This document shows, piece by piece, positions 53,728 through 64,000 of a stretch of 64,000 bases of DNA. A program made the position numbers and the translations under genes. The DNA is from Legionella clemsonensis (lineage in GTDB: Bacteria > Pseudomonadota > Gammaproteobacteria > Legionellales > Legionellaceae). The notes below the pieces were generated by a model. The model saw only the letters and a program-made list of their open reading frames with translations, searched no databases and had not been told where the DNA came from. Position 1 is the stretch's first letter; each line of letters starts with the position of its first letter. The stretch covers positions 850,001 through 914,000 of the forward strand of contig NZ_CP016397.1 in the NCBI RefSeq assembly GCF_002240035.1, given 5' to 3'.

Positions 53728-56679
53728 TTAATCCTTGCGATGTGTATAAAGCAGATCAATACCGCTACCGGCAAGACTGGAGTTGACCTGTATACTAAAA
53801 AATTTATTCAGTAAGTAGGTTAGAGTAACTACATTGCTGTCTGTTTTGGCCAAACCATAGTTATAGCTGACATACAAGCGCTTGGACAGTGATTTTCCTA
53901 CCACAACCGATGTTTTTTCGGTTATCTGATTATTCTTAGGATCAAATTGGGGATTGCTTTCCAAGTTGACATCGACGCCAAGCGTTTGTTTTAACTGCTC
54001 AACCAATTGTGTACCATTTGCGCCTGAGCCTAAGTTCATGGAAGACATGGCTGCCAACAATAATTGTCCACCTGCTTTGTTAGCCTGACTGGCTGGCCTG
54101 CCGAGTAAAAGCATTGACAAAATATCCGCTTGCGAAAGGGTGCTGGGAATAGAGAAAAGTTCTACTTTAGGAGAATTTAAGCGCCCCGTTACTTCAATAC
54201 CAACCGTGGTTTTGCCACTAAAATTCATGGTTTGCAAGTTCGACGTATTAAAATCCAGCAATTGATTTGAGCCTGAAAATACAGTAGACGTGTTATTAAA
54301 CTGACGAATTGCTCGTACCCGCAGCCCAGGATTCAATACTGAACCACCTGTAAAAATGAGTTGACCTTGGTCAATGGTTAAATCTTGTCCGTAAGCCTGA
54401 TACTTACCATTTTTAATGGTAAGATCTCCTGTCGCATTAAGAGGCTCTTGTGATAGTTGGTGCAAATGAATAGCACCTGTCAAAGCGCCACTTAATCCCT
54501 TTACGCTGAGCGAGACATCCTCTCCCATCTCCAGGCGAATATTAGTATTAACAGGCAAACGGGTAGCTTTTTTTTCCTGACCTTCAAATACCACATCCTC
54601 TGACAGGCTAACAGAATTGGTAAAGGACTGTGGTTTTATTTGTGCTTTTGGAATAGTGACAGTGCCTTTGATATTAAGGGCTTCAGGTGTCATTTCAAGC
54701 AGTAATTTAGGTGAAACGTTGATTAAATACTCTGGGGTATTAATTAAGGTTAAATTATCGCCCTCAAGATGGAGAGTGCCAGAGACTCTGGGATCAAAAA
54801 TGCCTTCCCCATAAAGCGTTAGGGGTTTATTATTGGAAATCAGAGAACCTGTTGTTTTCCAACGTTTGTTTTGACTTTGCAGATGCATTTGCATCGTATG
54901 AAAATTAAGCCCCCAATCAGGCAAGGAAATCTGTCCGTGAGTTAAGTCAATTTTACCTTTGAGGGAAGGTTTACCTAAAGTACCTGTGGCTTCAAGAGTC
55001 GCTTTTAATTGCCCTTCCAAGTGGTGGATTTCACTGCTTAAGTTTTGCAGAAAATTTAAAGAGTTCACCTTTAAACGCAAATTTCCTTCAATGACTTGAT
55101 TTGCGATTAATTTTTTATCCAATTGTAGATTGGGTAATTTCAATGTTATGGCTAAATGTTTATCTTTATCGATGGTTAGTTTGCCATTTAAGGCTAATTT
55201 TTGCGGCGTTAAAACAGCCTCTAATTGACCGCCTGCAAACGGTAATTTTGATAAATTTCCTTCTTCAAATTGATAGTGACCAGGTTTAATTATTACATGC
55301 GCTTGCCCTGTCCTATAGCGAGATAAAGAGGCGTCGGCAATAATTATTGTGTCTAATCCAGTTAGCGAGGGTGACAGGAGGTGCGGTTTCGGTAAGTTAG
55401 CTTTTGCTTGCCATTGATAGGGATAGGTCCCGTTAATCTCCAAGCGATTCCCGCCCAGATTTACTCGTGCGTGCAGCTGTTGATTTTGGTAAAGAAGATT
55501 AGCTAGTAGGGGCGTATTTAAATAGTTAGCTGTTAAATGGGTATTGAACGTAAGATTATCCGGAGAATCACCAGTAAAGTCAGCATTCAGTTTTACATCT
55601 TCGAGTATCAGGCTTTTTTTATTGGGTAGAGTAGATGCCTGTAAATTTCCCTTGAGTTTGGGAAGATCACTCTCCTTGTAATTTAAATTAAAATTTACTT
55701 GACCTTCTGCTAACTGAATAAGCCCTTGTGCTTTTAAACCTTTAGCTTGTGTATGAGCGTGCAGGGTAATCTCGGATTGAACCGGAGAGTTGATGGTCGA
55801 ATGCAGGGCTAGAGTTACTTTTGGAATACGTCCTGTTATTTCAAGTTGTCCATTACTATTCAGTGTTGATTGTGTAGTTAGAGGCCAAATAAAATCCTGC
55901 CACTGCGCTTTGGTATTCAGTTCCTGTCCATGTCTTAGAGTGCCATGCAAAGTTACTGTCGTTGGTTGGGTACGATTGAGATTCGTCACTTCACCTTCCC
56001 AGCGGTAAAAAGATAAATCTCCATTTACCCTGATAAAACCTTTAATGGGAAGATTAGGATTGAGATGATTTGTTAGCTTTAACTCAGCCGAGATAGCATA
56101 GGGTAAGACAGGTTGAATTTCGCCTTTTGCTTCCAGACTAATATTTCCATGGTTTAAGTTAAATTGTTTAATATCCCATTGCCTGTTCGTCATCTGTGCT
56201 TGTAGTTTAATCTCTTCAAAGGTATGTATGGTATTATTTTGAACAAGTTGGACCTCATGGAAAGAGGCATCATGAAGAGTTACTGTCAAGGGAAGTCTGG
56301 GAAAAGCAAAAGATCCAGCGTCATGTTGTGCAGTCGTTTGTGGGTGTATAGTGAAGCGTCCCTCTTGACTGGCAAACGTTTGTATCTCTAGCTTGCGATC
56401 CAAAAGTCCTAAAATTTTCCACTTAAGATTCACGTTTTTAAGTGTCACATCTATTTCGGAGTCATGATAGTGCAAGTAACCTAATGAGCAGTGACCAAGT
56501 AATTGACCATGAACAGTTTCTACATCCAAACGTCCAGGTAAAAAATAATGGGCTAACTTTAACGTCAAGGCTAAACCCGGCGTAGTTGCGATTAAAAAAA
56601 GCAACATACTAGTGAGGATTAAAAAAGCGATAAACAGTTTATATATCGCTAATTTAAGTAGTTTAACAAGCCTGCGCAT
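53728..56679 (-). CDS. tamB: Translocation and assembly module protein TamB
   Basis: A 983-residue inner-membrane-anchored periplasmic protein with one N-terminal helix (IAFLILTSMLLFLIATTPG) and a long beta-helical groove body. The C-terminal DUF490 domain is recognised by GGSVLNPGLRVRAIRQF, GKTTVGIEVTGRLNSPKVELFS and LSQADILSMLLLGRP. It works with TamA in outer-membrane protein insertion and, with other AsmA-like proteins, in phospholipid transport. Shorter than the E. coli protein (1259). Its ATG directly abuts the tamA stop. Confidence 0.94.
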   Translation of the reverse strand: MRRLVKLLKLAIYKLFIAFLILTSMLLFLIATTPGLALTLKLAHYFLPGRLDVETVHGQLLGHCSLGYLHYHDSEIDVTLKNVNLKWKILGLLDRKLEIQTFASQEGRFTIHPQTTAQHDAGSFAFPRLPLTVTLHDASFHEVQLVQNNTIHTFEEIKLQAQMTNRQWDIKQFNLNHGNISLEAKGEIQPVLPYAISAELKLTNHLNPNLPIKGFIRVNGDLSFYRWEGEVTNLNRTQPTTVTLHGTLRHGQELNTKAQWQDFIWPLTTQSTLNSNGQLEITGRIPKVTLALHSTINSPVQSEITLHAHTQAKGLKAQGLIQLAEGQVNFNLNYKESDLPKLKGNLQASTLPNKKSLILEDVKLNADFTGDSPDNLTFNTHLTANYLNTPLLANLLYQNQQLHARVNLGGNRLEINGTYPYQWQAKANLPKPHLLSPSLTGLDTIIIADASLSRYRTGQAHVIIKPGHYQFEEGNLSKLPFAGGQLEAVLTPQKLALNGKLTIDKDKHLAITLKLPNLQLDKKLIANQVIEGNLRLKVNSLNFLQNLSSEIHHLEGQLKATLEATGTLGKPSLKGKIDLTHGQISLPDWGLNFHTMQMHLQSQNKRWKTTGSLISNNKPLTLYGEGIFDPRVSGTLHLEGDNLTLINTPEYLINVSPKLLLEMTPEALNIKGTVTIPKAQIKPQSFTNSVSLSEDVVFEGQEKKATRLPVNTNIRLEMGEDVSLSVKGLSGALTGAIHLHQLSQEPLNATGDLTIKNGKYQAYGQDLTIDQGQLIFTGGSVLNPGLRVRAIRQFNNTSTVFSGSNQLLDFNTSNLQTMNFSGKTTVGIEVTGRLNSPKVELFSIPSTLSQADILSMLLLGRPASQANKAGGQLLLAAMSSMNLGSGANGTQLVEQLKQTLGVDVNLESNPQFDPKNNQITEKTSVVVGKSLSKRLYVSYNYGLAKTDSNVVTLTYLLNKFFSIQVNSSLAGSGIDLLYTHRKD

Positions 56680-58428
56680 TTATAAATCGGGACCCATGTT
56701 AATGACAAGCCTTGGTTTTTGATCGTTTCTATTAAAATGATTGTCCATCGGTTGAGCTACCCCTATTTTAATGGGACCTACCGGCGACACCCACATTAAC
56801 CCAACACCTGCATCATTTTTCCAAATCTTGGATATTGGCATGTAAACATCGCCGCTGTCAAAAAAAACTACAAAATACCAATGATCGGCAGTCTCTTTTT
56901 GAATTTCAATGCCGTTATAAGTCAGAATTTTTCCTGGGCCCAGAGAATTATAGCTATAACCTTTTAAGTTATCTGAGCCGCCCAATAAGAAAGCTAAAGA
57001 TAAGGGCATTTGATTGATGTCATTAATCTCGGTGATACCTTGAATTGAATGAAAATAAAGACGGGTACGAATAGGGTCCAGTGTTAACGCTGCTTTAACA
57101 TTAATGGATGCTTGGGCAAAATTAACCTCTGAAAGAACTGCTTTACTGGCGCCTAAACCTGTTAACGTAATGTTATAGCCAGAAGGTGAAAAAAGTTTAT
57201 CCTTTGTTTTAAGCCAGGTAAAACTTGCTTTAGGGAATAATGTATTTTTCTCTTCCCTGGGTTGATTGGTATAGGTGTAACGTTCATATAAGCCATTTAA
57301 CGCCAAGGTTCGTTGAAAACGTGCTGCGGTATGTTGTTGAGCAATAGAGGTTAAAACCGAGTTACTGGCACCGCTATTGTAATCTAAGTGGGCGAGATTG
57401 GCGGTAATGGTGTATTGATCAGTAATCGGATTGGTACCAGGGATAATGTATTGAGCTTGTAGTGCATTCTCTTTAAAGGAACCAAGTGCCGCAGCATTAA
57501 ATTTATGGCCAGCGGGATTAAGCGGAACCACGTGATATCCCAGACGGCCACGCAGCCCGGTATCTGTCCCATAACCAAGACCTAATGAATAGCTAAATCT
57601 TTCAGCAGGTTCCAAATGAACATCTACAGGAATGTGACGTAAGCTATCTATTTGTGGTTTTATTGACACATTCTTGAAATAGCCGCTAAATGCCAATTGA
57701 TTATTGAAAGCAAGAATTTGATCAGTGGAATAAGGTTGGCCGTATTGGAAAGGAATATAGCGTTTCAATAATTCAGGAGAAATAAACGTTGGGTCAAAAC
57801 GAACCTGACCAAAATAAAACTGTGGGCCAGTATTCAAAATTAAATCAATGGAGGCAGTACTATCAGGATGAATAAGGATTTCCGATTTTTCATAGGCTGC
57901 ACGCATGAACCCCTGATGTTCTGCTGCATTCAATAAATTTTGTTTAAGTTCCTCGTATTTAATGGTATTAAGTGCGTCGCCTTGTTTAAGAGACAGAGGT
58001 TCCAGCACGCGTTTAATCATACTATTGGTTGTGCCTTCGCCTTTAATTTCAATATTGATATCGGAAATCAATACTTGTTCGCCAGGAACAATAGCAATTC
58101 TCAGTGGTTGATAACCTAGAAGGGTAACCTGGGGCTTAAAATATCCATAGGGTTCCATCGCCTTGATGATTTGAAGGCGTAACTCTTCGTCGGATAAATT
58201 ATTCAGCGGTTTATCTTTTGCCAGTTCCGTAAGCCGTGCTTCAATATTGGTTGCAATTTTTTTCTTGACACCAGTTATTTTAATTGTGGGAGATGTTGCA
58301 GCAACAAGCAATACCACGCTAGCGACTGCAACAAAAAAACGTAGATATTGTTTATGTAATTTTAAACACAAAGTAACAAAACCGAGGCGATTATCAGTTG
58401 ATGTTGTTTTTAGTTCATATCGGTTCAT
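56680..58428 (-). CDS. tamA: Translocation and assembly module protein TamA
   Basis: A 582-residue Omp85-family outer-membrane protein. After an N-terminal hydrophobic signal at about residues 30-45, three POTRA domains occupy roughly 50-265, and the C-terminal part is a 16-strand barrel with Omp85 features (RFSYSLGLGYGTDTGLRGRLGY, LLGGSDNLKGYSYNSLGP, VGLMWVSPVGPIKIGVAQP). It partners TamB. The start at 58428 leaves about 28 cytoplasmic-like residues before the hydrophobic stretch, so a downstream start is possible. mutS ends 5 bp upstream. Confidence 0.93.
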   Translation of the reverse strand: MNRYELKTTSTDNRLGFVTLCLKLHKQYLRFFVAVASVVLLVAATSPTIKITGVKKKIATNIEARLTELAKDKPLNNLSDEELRLQIIKAMEPYGYFKPQVTLLGYQPLRIAIVPGEQVLISDINIEIKGEGTTNSMIKRVLEPLSLKQGDALNTIKYEELKQNLLNAAEHQGFMRAAYEKSEILIHPDSTASIDLILNTGPQFYFGQVRFDPTFISPELLKRYIPFQYGQPYSTDQILAFNNQLAFSGYFKNVSIKPQIDSLRHIPVDVHLEPAERFSYSLGLGYGTDTGLRGRLGYHVVPLNPAGHKFNAAALGSFKENALQAQYIIPGTNPITDQYTITANLAHLDYNSGASNSVLTSIAQQHTAARFQRTLALNGLYERYTYTNQPREEKNTLFPKASFTWLKTKDKLFSPSGYNITLTGLGASKAVLSEVNFAQASINVKAALTLDPIRTRLYFHSIQGITEINDINQMPLSLAFLLGGSDNLKGYSYNSLGPGKILTYNGIEIQKETADHWYFVVFFDSGDVYMPISKIWKNDAGVGLMWVSPVGPIKIGVAQPMDNHFNRNDQKPRLVINMGPDL

Positions 58429-58433
58429 ATGGA

Positions 58434-60977
58434 CTACCCGTCCGTAGCATTTGCTTCTAAATCTTTTAATCGATAAACCAGTGCCAATGCTTCTCGTGGT
58501 GATAAATTATCTATATCAATTGCTGCCAATGCTTTAAGAATGGGCGATTGCGTTTCTTGTTCAGGTTTTGAGTGTGATGAGGGGCCTGTTTGTTGTTGTA
58601 AACAGTTTAACTGTTTTGAGGCGATTGCTAATACTTCCTTAGGGATACCAGCGAGTTGGGCAACTTCCAAACCATAGCTACGATTAGTTGCCCCTTCTTC
58701 AACACGATATAAAAATACAATGCGACCCGAGGTTAGGGTGGCTTGTAAATGAATATTTTTGATGCAATTAAACTGTGCTGGTAAATGAGTTAATTCAAAA
58801 TAGTGGGTGGAAAACAAGGTGTAAGCTTTAATGGTATTGGCAAGGTAGGCACAGGTCGCATAAGCCAATGCCATTCCATCGTAGGTACTGGTTCCTCGAC
58901 CTATCTCATCAATAAGGACCAAACTTTTATCTGTAGCTTGTCGCAAAATCTGTGCTGTCTCAGTCATTTCTACCATAAAGGTTGAGCGGCCTGAGGCAAG
59001 ATCATCACTGGCACCAATGCGGGTAAATATTTTATCAATGGGACCTATACACGCTTTTTCGGCCGGAACATAACTACCAATATGCGCCAGTAGTACAATT
59101 AAGGCATTCTGCCGCATATAGGTTGATTTCCCTCCCATATTGGGTCCAGTAATTAAAAGAATATTTTGTGTCTTGTCTAAATAAAGATCGTTGGCGATGA
59201 ATTGCTCCTGCAAGACCTGCTCTACGACAGGATGGCGGCCAGCTTTAATGTAAATCCCGGGAGTAGATACTAATTGGGGACGACACCAGTTCAGACGCCG
59301 TGCACGCGCAGCAAAGGTTGTCAGTACGTCCAGCTCAGCGATTGCTTGTGCGAGTTGTGTCAATGAACCAATAAATTGCAAAACTTCTTCTAATAGATTG
59401 TCATAGAGCCATTTTTCTCTTGCCAATGCTTTAACTTGTGCAGACAGTACCTTTTCTTCAAACAATTTTAACTCAGGCGTGATATAGCGCTCTACATTCT
59501 TTAAAGTCTGTTTGCGCTGATAATTAGCCGGGGCTCTCTCAGCTTGTGTACGTGACAATTCAATGTAATAACCTTGCACGCGATTATAACCAAATTTGAG
59601 GGAAGACAAGCCTGAGCGTTGTTTTTCGGCATGTTCAAGTTCAATAAGCTTGTCAGTTGCATTGCTATTAAGCCTTCTTAATTCATCAAGTTCTTCATCA
59701 AAACCTGTTGCTATGACGCCACCATCACGAATGAGCATGGGAGGATTCTCAACAAGGGCTGCAGCCAAGAGCTCATACAGCGTGGGTTGAGGTAGAAGTT
59801 TACTGGCTATTTCTTTGATTAAAGGCGTCTGATTACTCTTTAGAGCTTCACTAAATTCAGGTAAAAGTACTAATGTATTTCGCAGCTGAACCAAATCCCG
59901 TGGTCTGGCCGATTTTAAGGCAATACGTGAGGCAATACGCTCAATATCACAAGTCTGTCGTAACAAAACGTGAAGAGGGTTATCCTGTCTTTTATCAATT
60001 AATTCAGAGACAGCTTGTTGTCTTTGCTCAATGCATTCGTACTGATTGAGTGGTTTGCCTAGCCAACGTTTTAAAAGTCGACTTCCCATGGCGCAAGCTG
60101 TATGATCAAGCACAGCCAGTAAACTATTCTCCCGTCCTCCCTGATAATTTTCAAATAGTTCCAGATGCCTTTGAGTCGCTGCATCCAATTGTAAATAATC
60201 TGTACTTTGTTCCAGAGTAATCTGGGATAAATGAGGCAGAGCTTGTCGTTGAGTGGTTTGCAAATAACTTAATAAGCAACCTGCTGCGGAAAAGGCAATG
60301 CCATAACTGTGTTCACCTAATCCTTCCAAGTGGCTAACTTCAAACTGCTCGCACAATAATTGTCTGGCATGTTGAGCTTCAAATTCCCAATCAGGACGGA
60401 TTTTGACGGTATATTTTCCCTGTAATACAGAAGGAAAAGACGAGGACAATAAAATTTCCGCTGGCTGTAAACGACTCACCTCAGCAGTTAATTGCACTTC
60501 ATCGCTAACCTGCAGCAAATGAAATCGTCCACCACTTAAGTCTACCCAGGCCAGGCCATAATGCTGTCGCTCTTGATGAATAGCCAGCAGAATGGTATCA
60601 CATTTGGCATCCAGTAAGGCTTCATCAGTCACCGTACCGGGAGTAATAATGCGAGTAACTTGTCGTTCAACAGGTCCTTTGCTAGTTGCTGGATCACCAA
60701 TTTGTTCGCAAATTGCAACGGATTCCCCCTTTTTTAACAAGCGTGCCAAATAGTTTTCTACTGCATGGTAGGGTACACCCGCCATAGGAATCGGTTTATC
60801 AGCAGATTGTCCGCGGTGGGTTAAGGTCAAATCAAGTAATTGGGCTGCTCGTTTGGCATCCTCATAAAAAAGCTCATAAAAATCGCCCATTCGATAGAAG
60901 AGTAGCATATCGGGGTATTCTGATTTGATGCGCAAATACTGCTGCATCATAGGGGTATGAGTTACAGACATGGACAT
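58434..60977 (-). CDS. mutS: DNA mismatch repair protein MutS
   Basis: An 847-residue mismatch-recognition ATPase. The N-terminal domain has the mismatch-contact Phe in [12 protein letters not shown] near residue 35. The C-terminal ABC-type ATPase has Walker [18 protein letters not shown] near residue 605, [15 protein letters not shown] (signature) and [16 protein letters not shown] (Walker B). Ends with the dimer helix [16 protein letters not shown]. ATGs at 60977 and 60971 are both possible; neither has a strong ribosome site. It is the first gene of a leftward run with tamA-tamB-hemB. Confidence 0.98.
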   Translation of the reverse strand: MSMSVTHTPMMQQYLRIKSEYPDMLLFYRMGDFYELFYEDAKRAAQLLDLTLTHRGQSADKPIPMAGVPYHAVENYLARLLKKGESVAICEQIGDPATSKGPVERQVTRIITPGTVTDEALLDAKCDTILLAIHQERQHYGLAWVDLSGGRFHLLQVSDEVQLTAEVSRLQPAEILLSSSFPSVLQGKYTVKIRPDWEFEAQHARQLLCEQFEVSHLEGLGEHSYGIAFSAAGCLLSYLQTTQRQALPHLSQITLEQSTDYLQLDAATQRHLELFENYQGGRENSLLAVLDHTACAMGSRLLKRWLGKPLNQYECIEQRQQAVSELIDKRQDNPLHVLLRQTCDIERIASRIALKSARPRDLVQLRNTLVLLPEFSEALKSNQTPLIKEIASKLLPQPTLYELLAAALVENPPMLIRDGGVIATGFDEELDELRRLNSNATDKLIELEHAEKQRSGLSSLKFGYNRVQGYYIELSRTQAERAPANYQRKQTLKNVERYITPELKLFEEKVLSAQVKALAREKWLYDNLLEEVLQFIGSLTQLAQAIAELDVLTTFAARARRLNWCRPQLVSTPGIYIKAGRHPVVEQVLQEQFIANDLYLDKTQNILLITGPNMGGKSTYMRQNALIVLLAHIGSYVPAEKACIGPIDKIFTRIGASDDLASGRSTFMVEMTETAQILRQATDKSLVLIDEIGRGTSTYDGMALAYATCAYLANTIKAYTLFSTHYFELTHLPAQFNCIKNIHLQATLTSGRIVFLYRVEEGATNRSYGLEVAQLAGIPKEVLAIASKQLNCLQQQTGPSSHSKPEQETQSPILKALAAIDIDNLSPREALALVYRLKDLEANATDG

Positions 60978-61267
60978 TCAAAAGCAATAAATTTTAGGAA
61001 TTCTAACAAATGTACTTCATCAAGTCAGTAAACGGATTATATTCAAATCGCTTACGGAATCGAGAGCCAGGGCAAGATCATGCCATTGAGTGATAGTTAA
61101 CGGTAATACCGTATCAATTTTGCAAAAAAATAGTACTGGCGGTTTAAAATTGAGCGTGTAAGAAAATTTATTTATAGCAATATTTCATAAGTCCTTCACT
61201 TAAGATAAATTTTTGCTAGACTAATGGAGGGAAGTTAATAACCTATGATCAACTACGGAGAATGATT
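60978..61267. other. Divergent intergenic region
   Basis: About 290 bp between mutS and the small lipoprotein, transcribed in opposite directions. It should contain both promoters. A near-palindrome ACGGTAATACCGT lies at about 61100-61112. No gene or RNA is evident. Confidence 0.4.
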
Positions 61268-61456
61268 ATGAAACGTCTGGCTCTTTTAGCTGTAACCGCA
61301 TTTTTGGCAGTAATACTTTCTGCTTGTGGTGAAAATGCGGAAAGAAAAGCTGAGAATAACGCTACAACTACTATGGAGCAACAGGATCAAAATAAAGCGA
61401 CAGACACTACTGGAACGACTGACGCTAATAAAACTGAGCATACTACAGGTCAGTAA
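61268..61456 (+). CDS. Small lipoprotein
   Basis: A 62-residue lipoprotein. The ATG at 61268 is 7 bp after CGGAG; an ATG two codons earlier is too close to it. The signal MKRLALLAVTAFLAVILSAC ends in a lipobox (LSAC, Cys20). The mature 43 residues are Thr/Asn/Ala/Glu-rich and disordered. It resembles the many small entericidin- or Lpp-like lipoproteins of unknown role. Its own terminator follows. Confidence 0.7.
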   Translation: MKRLALLAVTAFLAVILSACGENAERKAENNATTTMEQQDQNKATDTTGTTDANKTEHTTGQ

Positions 61457-61472
61457 TTCCTCACTTTATCTT

Positions 61473-61500
61473 AACCCCGCAGATTGCGGGGTTTTTTTTA
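61473..61500 (+). terminator. Intrinsic terminator
   Basis: Stem AACCCCGCA/TGCGGGGTT with a GAT loop followed by a run of T, after the small lipoprotein and before pncC. Confidence 0.95.
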
Positions 61501-61519
61501 GTTAATTTTGAGCTACATT

Positions 61520-62017
61520 ATGAACGATTTAGTGCGTGAGGTGACGGGGAGTTTACACGCTTTGCATTTGCAAATTGCTACCGCAGAATCATGTACCGGT
61601 GGGTTAATTGCAGGGCTATTGACAGACTTGCCTGGAAGCTCCCAGTGGTTTGAGCGCGGTTTTGTTACTTACAGTAATCTGGCCAAAGAAGAGATGCTTG
61701 GAATTGACTCGAAGTTAATCCAGATGCATGGAGCTGTAAGTGAGCCTGTCGCAGAGGCAATGGCACTGGGGGCGTTAAAATACAGCGTGGCCGAGGTCTC
61801 TTTGGCAGTAACAGGCATTGCAGGTCCTGAAGGAGGAAGTGTGGCAAAGCCGGTTGGAACTGTTTGTTTTGCCTGGGCGATCCGCGGACTACCCGTTGTG
61901 TCTGCCCAAAATCACTTCGCCCATGCATCCCGCGAAAAAGTACGGCAATTAGCGTGCACTCGTGCTCTCGAAGGCGTTTTATCATTGTTGAAATCTTTCT
62001 CTTCTAGCCACTCTTAA
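61520..62017 (+). CDS. pncC: Nicotinamide-nucleotide amidase (CinA C-terminal type)
   Basis: A 165-residue enzyme converting nicotinamide mononucleotide to nicotinate mononucleotide in NAD recycling. The family motifs are [35 protein letters not shown], and [22 protein letters not shown]. It lacks the N-terminal COG1058 domain of full CinA. Start ATG at 61520, with a GAG upstream. In many gamma-proteobacteria it lies directly before recA, as here (126 bp away). Confidence 0.95.
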   Translation: MNDLVREVTGSLHALHLQIATAESCTGGLIAGLLTDLPGSSQWFERGFVTYSNLAKEEMLGIDSKLIQMHGAVSEPVAEAMALGALKYSVAEVSLAVTGIAGPEGGSVAKPVGTVCFAWAIRGLPVVSAQNHFAHASREKVRQLACTRALEGVLSLLKSFSSSHS

Positions 62018-62143
62018 GACTTCACAGCAATGACGCCTGTTTTGGGCTTACGCAGTTTTAATCACCCCCTTAGGTGAGTCTTGAGTTTACTGCAGCCTCC
62101 TATCTGTGTGATAATTTGCCCTTTGCAAATACGTGAGTAAAAA

Positions 62144-63187
62144 ATGGAAAATAACAAACAAAAAGCATTAAGTGCGGCACTCGCTCAAATTGAACGTCAA
62201 TTTGGTAAAGGATCAGTGATGCGCATGGGTGATAATCAGGCTGTGCGCGATATCGAAGCGATTTCAACAGGTTCTTTGGGACTTGATATTGCTTTAGGGA
62301 TTGGTGGCTTACCTCGAGGCAGAATTGTTGAGATTTATGGCCCTGAATCTTCAGGTAAAACGACACTTACCTTGCAGGTTATTGCTGAATGCCAGAAAAA
62401 GGGCGGTACAGCTGCGTTTGTTGATGCTGAGCATGCCCTGGATCCGAGTTATGCTGCAAAGCTTGGTGTCAATGTGGACGAGTTATTGGTTTCTCAGCCT
62501 GATACCGGTGAACAGGCCCTTGAAATTACCGATATGCTGGTTCGCTCCGCTGCGGTGGATGTGATTATTGTCGACTCTGTTGCTGCATTGACACCTAAAG
62601 CCGAAATTGAGGGCGAGATGGGTGATGCTCATGTAGGTCTGCAGGCACGACTAATGTCTCAAGCACTCCGTAAATTGACAGCAAACATCAAGCGTTCCAA
62701 TACATTGGTGATATTTATTAACCAAATTCGGATGAAGATTGGTGTGATGTTTGGCAACCCTGAAACAACGACTGGTGGTAATGCGCTTAAATTCTATGCT
62801 TCAGTACGCTTGGATATTCGCCGTGTAGGCTCAATTAAGAAGGGTGAAGAGATTTTGGGTAGCGAAACCCGCGTTAAAGTGGTTAAAAATAAAGTTGCAC
62901 CGCCCTTTAAAACAACCGATTTTGATATTCTTTATAATGAGGGTATTTCTCGAGAGAGTGAAATTATTAACCTGGGTACGCAGTTAGGTTTGATTGAAAA
63001 AGCGGGTGCCTGGTACAGCTATAATCAAGAGAAAATCGGACAGGGCAAAGACAATGTTCGTCTATACCTCAAAGAAAATCCTCAAGTTGCTCAAACATTG
63101 GAACAGCAAATTCGTGCGGAGCTTCTGGTTAAAAAATTATCAGATAATACGGCAATGGAAGAAGTATTAGAGGATATTGATGGCTGA
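62144..63187 (+). CDS. recA: Recombinase RecA
   Basis: A 347-residue strand-exchange ATPase. Walker A is [10 protein letters not shown] near residue 66, Walker [11 protein letters not shown] near 140, and the L2 loop [16 protein letters not shown] near 195. The C-terminal domain ends in the usual acidic tail ([10 protein letters not shown]). I see no LexA-type CTGT-N8-ACAG box in the 126-bp upstream gap, consistent with the lack of LexA in Legionella. A TTTACT and GATAAT pair about 18 bp apart, ending near 62116, is a possible promoter. Confidence 0.99.
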   Translation: MENNKQKALSAALAQIERQFGKGSVMRMGDNQAVRDIEAISTGSLGLDIALGIGGLPRGRIVEIYGPESSGKTTLTLQVIAECQKKGGTAAFVDAEHALDPSYAAKLGVNVDELLVSQPDTGEQALEITDMLVRSAAVDVIIVDSVAALTPKAEIEGEMGDAHVGLQARLMSQALRKLTANIKRSNTLVIFINQIRMKIGVMFGNPETTTGGNALKFYASVRLDIRRVGSIKKGEEILGSETRVKVVKNKVAPPFKTTDFDILYNEGISRESEIINLGTQLGLIEKAGAWYSYNQEKIGQGKDNVRLYLKENPQVAQTLEQQIRAELLVKKLSDNTAMEEVLEDIDG

Positions 63188-63632
63188 CGCGTTTGAGTGT
63201 GCAGTGCGTCTGCTAGCCAGACGCGAGCATGGGGCGTGTGAGCTGGCTGGAAAGTTAGCGCAAAAAGGTTTTGGGCAGGTAGAAATTGACGAAGCAATCA
63301 CTAAGTGTCAGCGTCTTGGCCTTCAAAGTGATAGGCGCTTTGTAGAAGCGCTTAGCGCTGTACGCATTCGTCAAGGTTGTGGGCCTTTAAAAATCCTTCA
63401 AGAATTGCAGGCTAAGCATATTGCCCGTGAATTAATTGATGAGATTCTTAGCCAGGAACAAGATAATTGGTTAGATTATGCACAGGCTGTATGGGATAAA
63501 AAATTTAAAAAGCAACCTAAGCTATCCTATATAGAGCTACAAAAGGCACAACGTTTTCTGCTATATCGCGGATTTCCGACAGATATTATTGCAAAAGTTG
63601 TGAAAGAGATCGGAATCGATGTTACCAGATGA
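63180..63632 (+). CDS. recX: RecA regulatory protein RecX
   Basis: A 150-residue helical protein that modulates RecA filaments. The ATG at 63180 lies inside the end of recA (8-bp overlap) and uses an AGAGGA within the recA coding sequence as its ribosome site, so translation is coupled. Three-helix RecX repeats are visible: [24 protein letters not shown], then [24 protein letters not shown], then the C-terminal [22 protein letters not shown]. Confidence 0.95.
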   Translation: MADAFECAVRLLARREHGACELAGKLAQKGFGQVEIDEAITKCQRLGLQSDRRFVEALSAVRIRQGCGPLKILQELQAKHIARELIDEILSQEQDNWLDYAQAVWDKKFKKQPKLSYIELQKAQRFLLYRGFPTDIIAKVVKEIGIDVTR

Positions 63633-63651
63633 TAAGTGATAAATAATATAA

Positions 63652-64000
<349 letters not shown>

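Noticed and set aside
62018-62143. LexA/SOS box upstream of recA
   Set aside because: No CTGT-N8-ACAG match was found, and Legionella is thought to lack LexA.

Overview
The window looks like core chromosome of a Legionella species or a very close relative. The evidence is moderate-to-low GC, a gamma-proteobacterial housekeeping gene set, an aspartokinase fused to diaminopimelate decarboxylase, a groES-groEL pair behind a sigma-32 type promoter, and several genes of the kind Legionella delivers to host cells: a leucine-rich-repeat protein with an F-box-like end, a cytosolic GDSL hydrolase ending in a CaaX-like tetrapeptide, and a coiled-coil protein with basic nuclear-targeting-like repeats. 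No tRNA, rRNA, insertion sequence, prophage or CRISPR array is visible. The species cannot be fixed from the sequence alone.

Layout. 1-5.5 kb: the 5' part of valS, then an RND efflux permease and its periplasmic adaptor, all on the minus strand. 5.6-9.0 kb: two divergently transcribed accessory genes (LRR/F-box-like protein; coiled-coil protein with basic repeats). 9.1-11.6 kb: yacG, a degenerate J-domain-like protein, and three small exported proteins including a His-rich lipoprotein and a BON lipoprotein. 11.6-16.3 kb: the glyA-nrdR-nusB-thiL-pgpA-perM-like run. 16.5-24.7 kb: a small unknown protein, a solute-binding protein, glnE, a hybrid histidine kinase whose Hpt domain lacks its histidine, and an aminotransferase with a long C-terminal extension. 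24.8-30.2 kb: rimO, dsbD and groESL. 30.3-34.1 kb: a stress/envelope cluster (PRC-barrel, DUF883, YqjE-like, YqjK-like), a small hydrophilic protein, an iron-permease-family protein, an orphan aldolase-like enzyme and dps. 34.4-39.7 kb: a membrane-fused spermidine-synthase-like protein, parE and an Mrp/ApbC ATPase. 40.0-43.7 kb: the GDSL hydrolase and a FecR-domain protein with 27 copies of a hexapeptide. 43.7-49.5 kb: an AddA/RecB-like helicase-nuclease and the aspartokinase/LysA fusion. 49.8-61 kb: a FadL-type porin, two unknown proteins, hemB, tamB, tamA and mutS. 61.3-64 kb: a small lipoprotein, pncC, recA, recX and the 5' end of alaS.

Functional themes. DNA repair and replication (mutS, recA-recX, AddA-like nuclease, parE), envelope biogenesis (tamAB, FadL porin, RND pump, dsbD), protein folding (groESL) and one-carbon/thiamine/haem/lysine metabolism make up the ordinary content. 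The most interesting material is the set of host-interaction candidates. The GDSL gene has two half-sites spaced like a PmrA operator next to a -10, and the coiled-coil gene has a weaker site with the same geometry. In Legionella, PmrA controls many Dot/Icm effectors. I did not find a clearly new multi-gene system; the novelty is in individual proteins and repeats.
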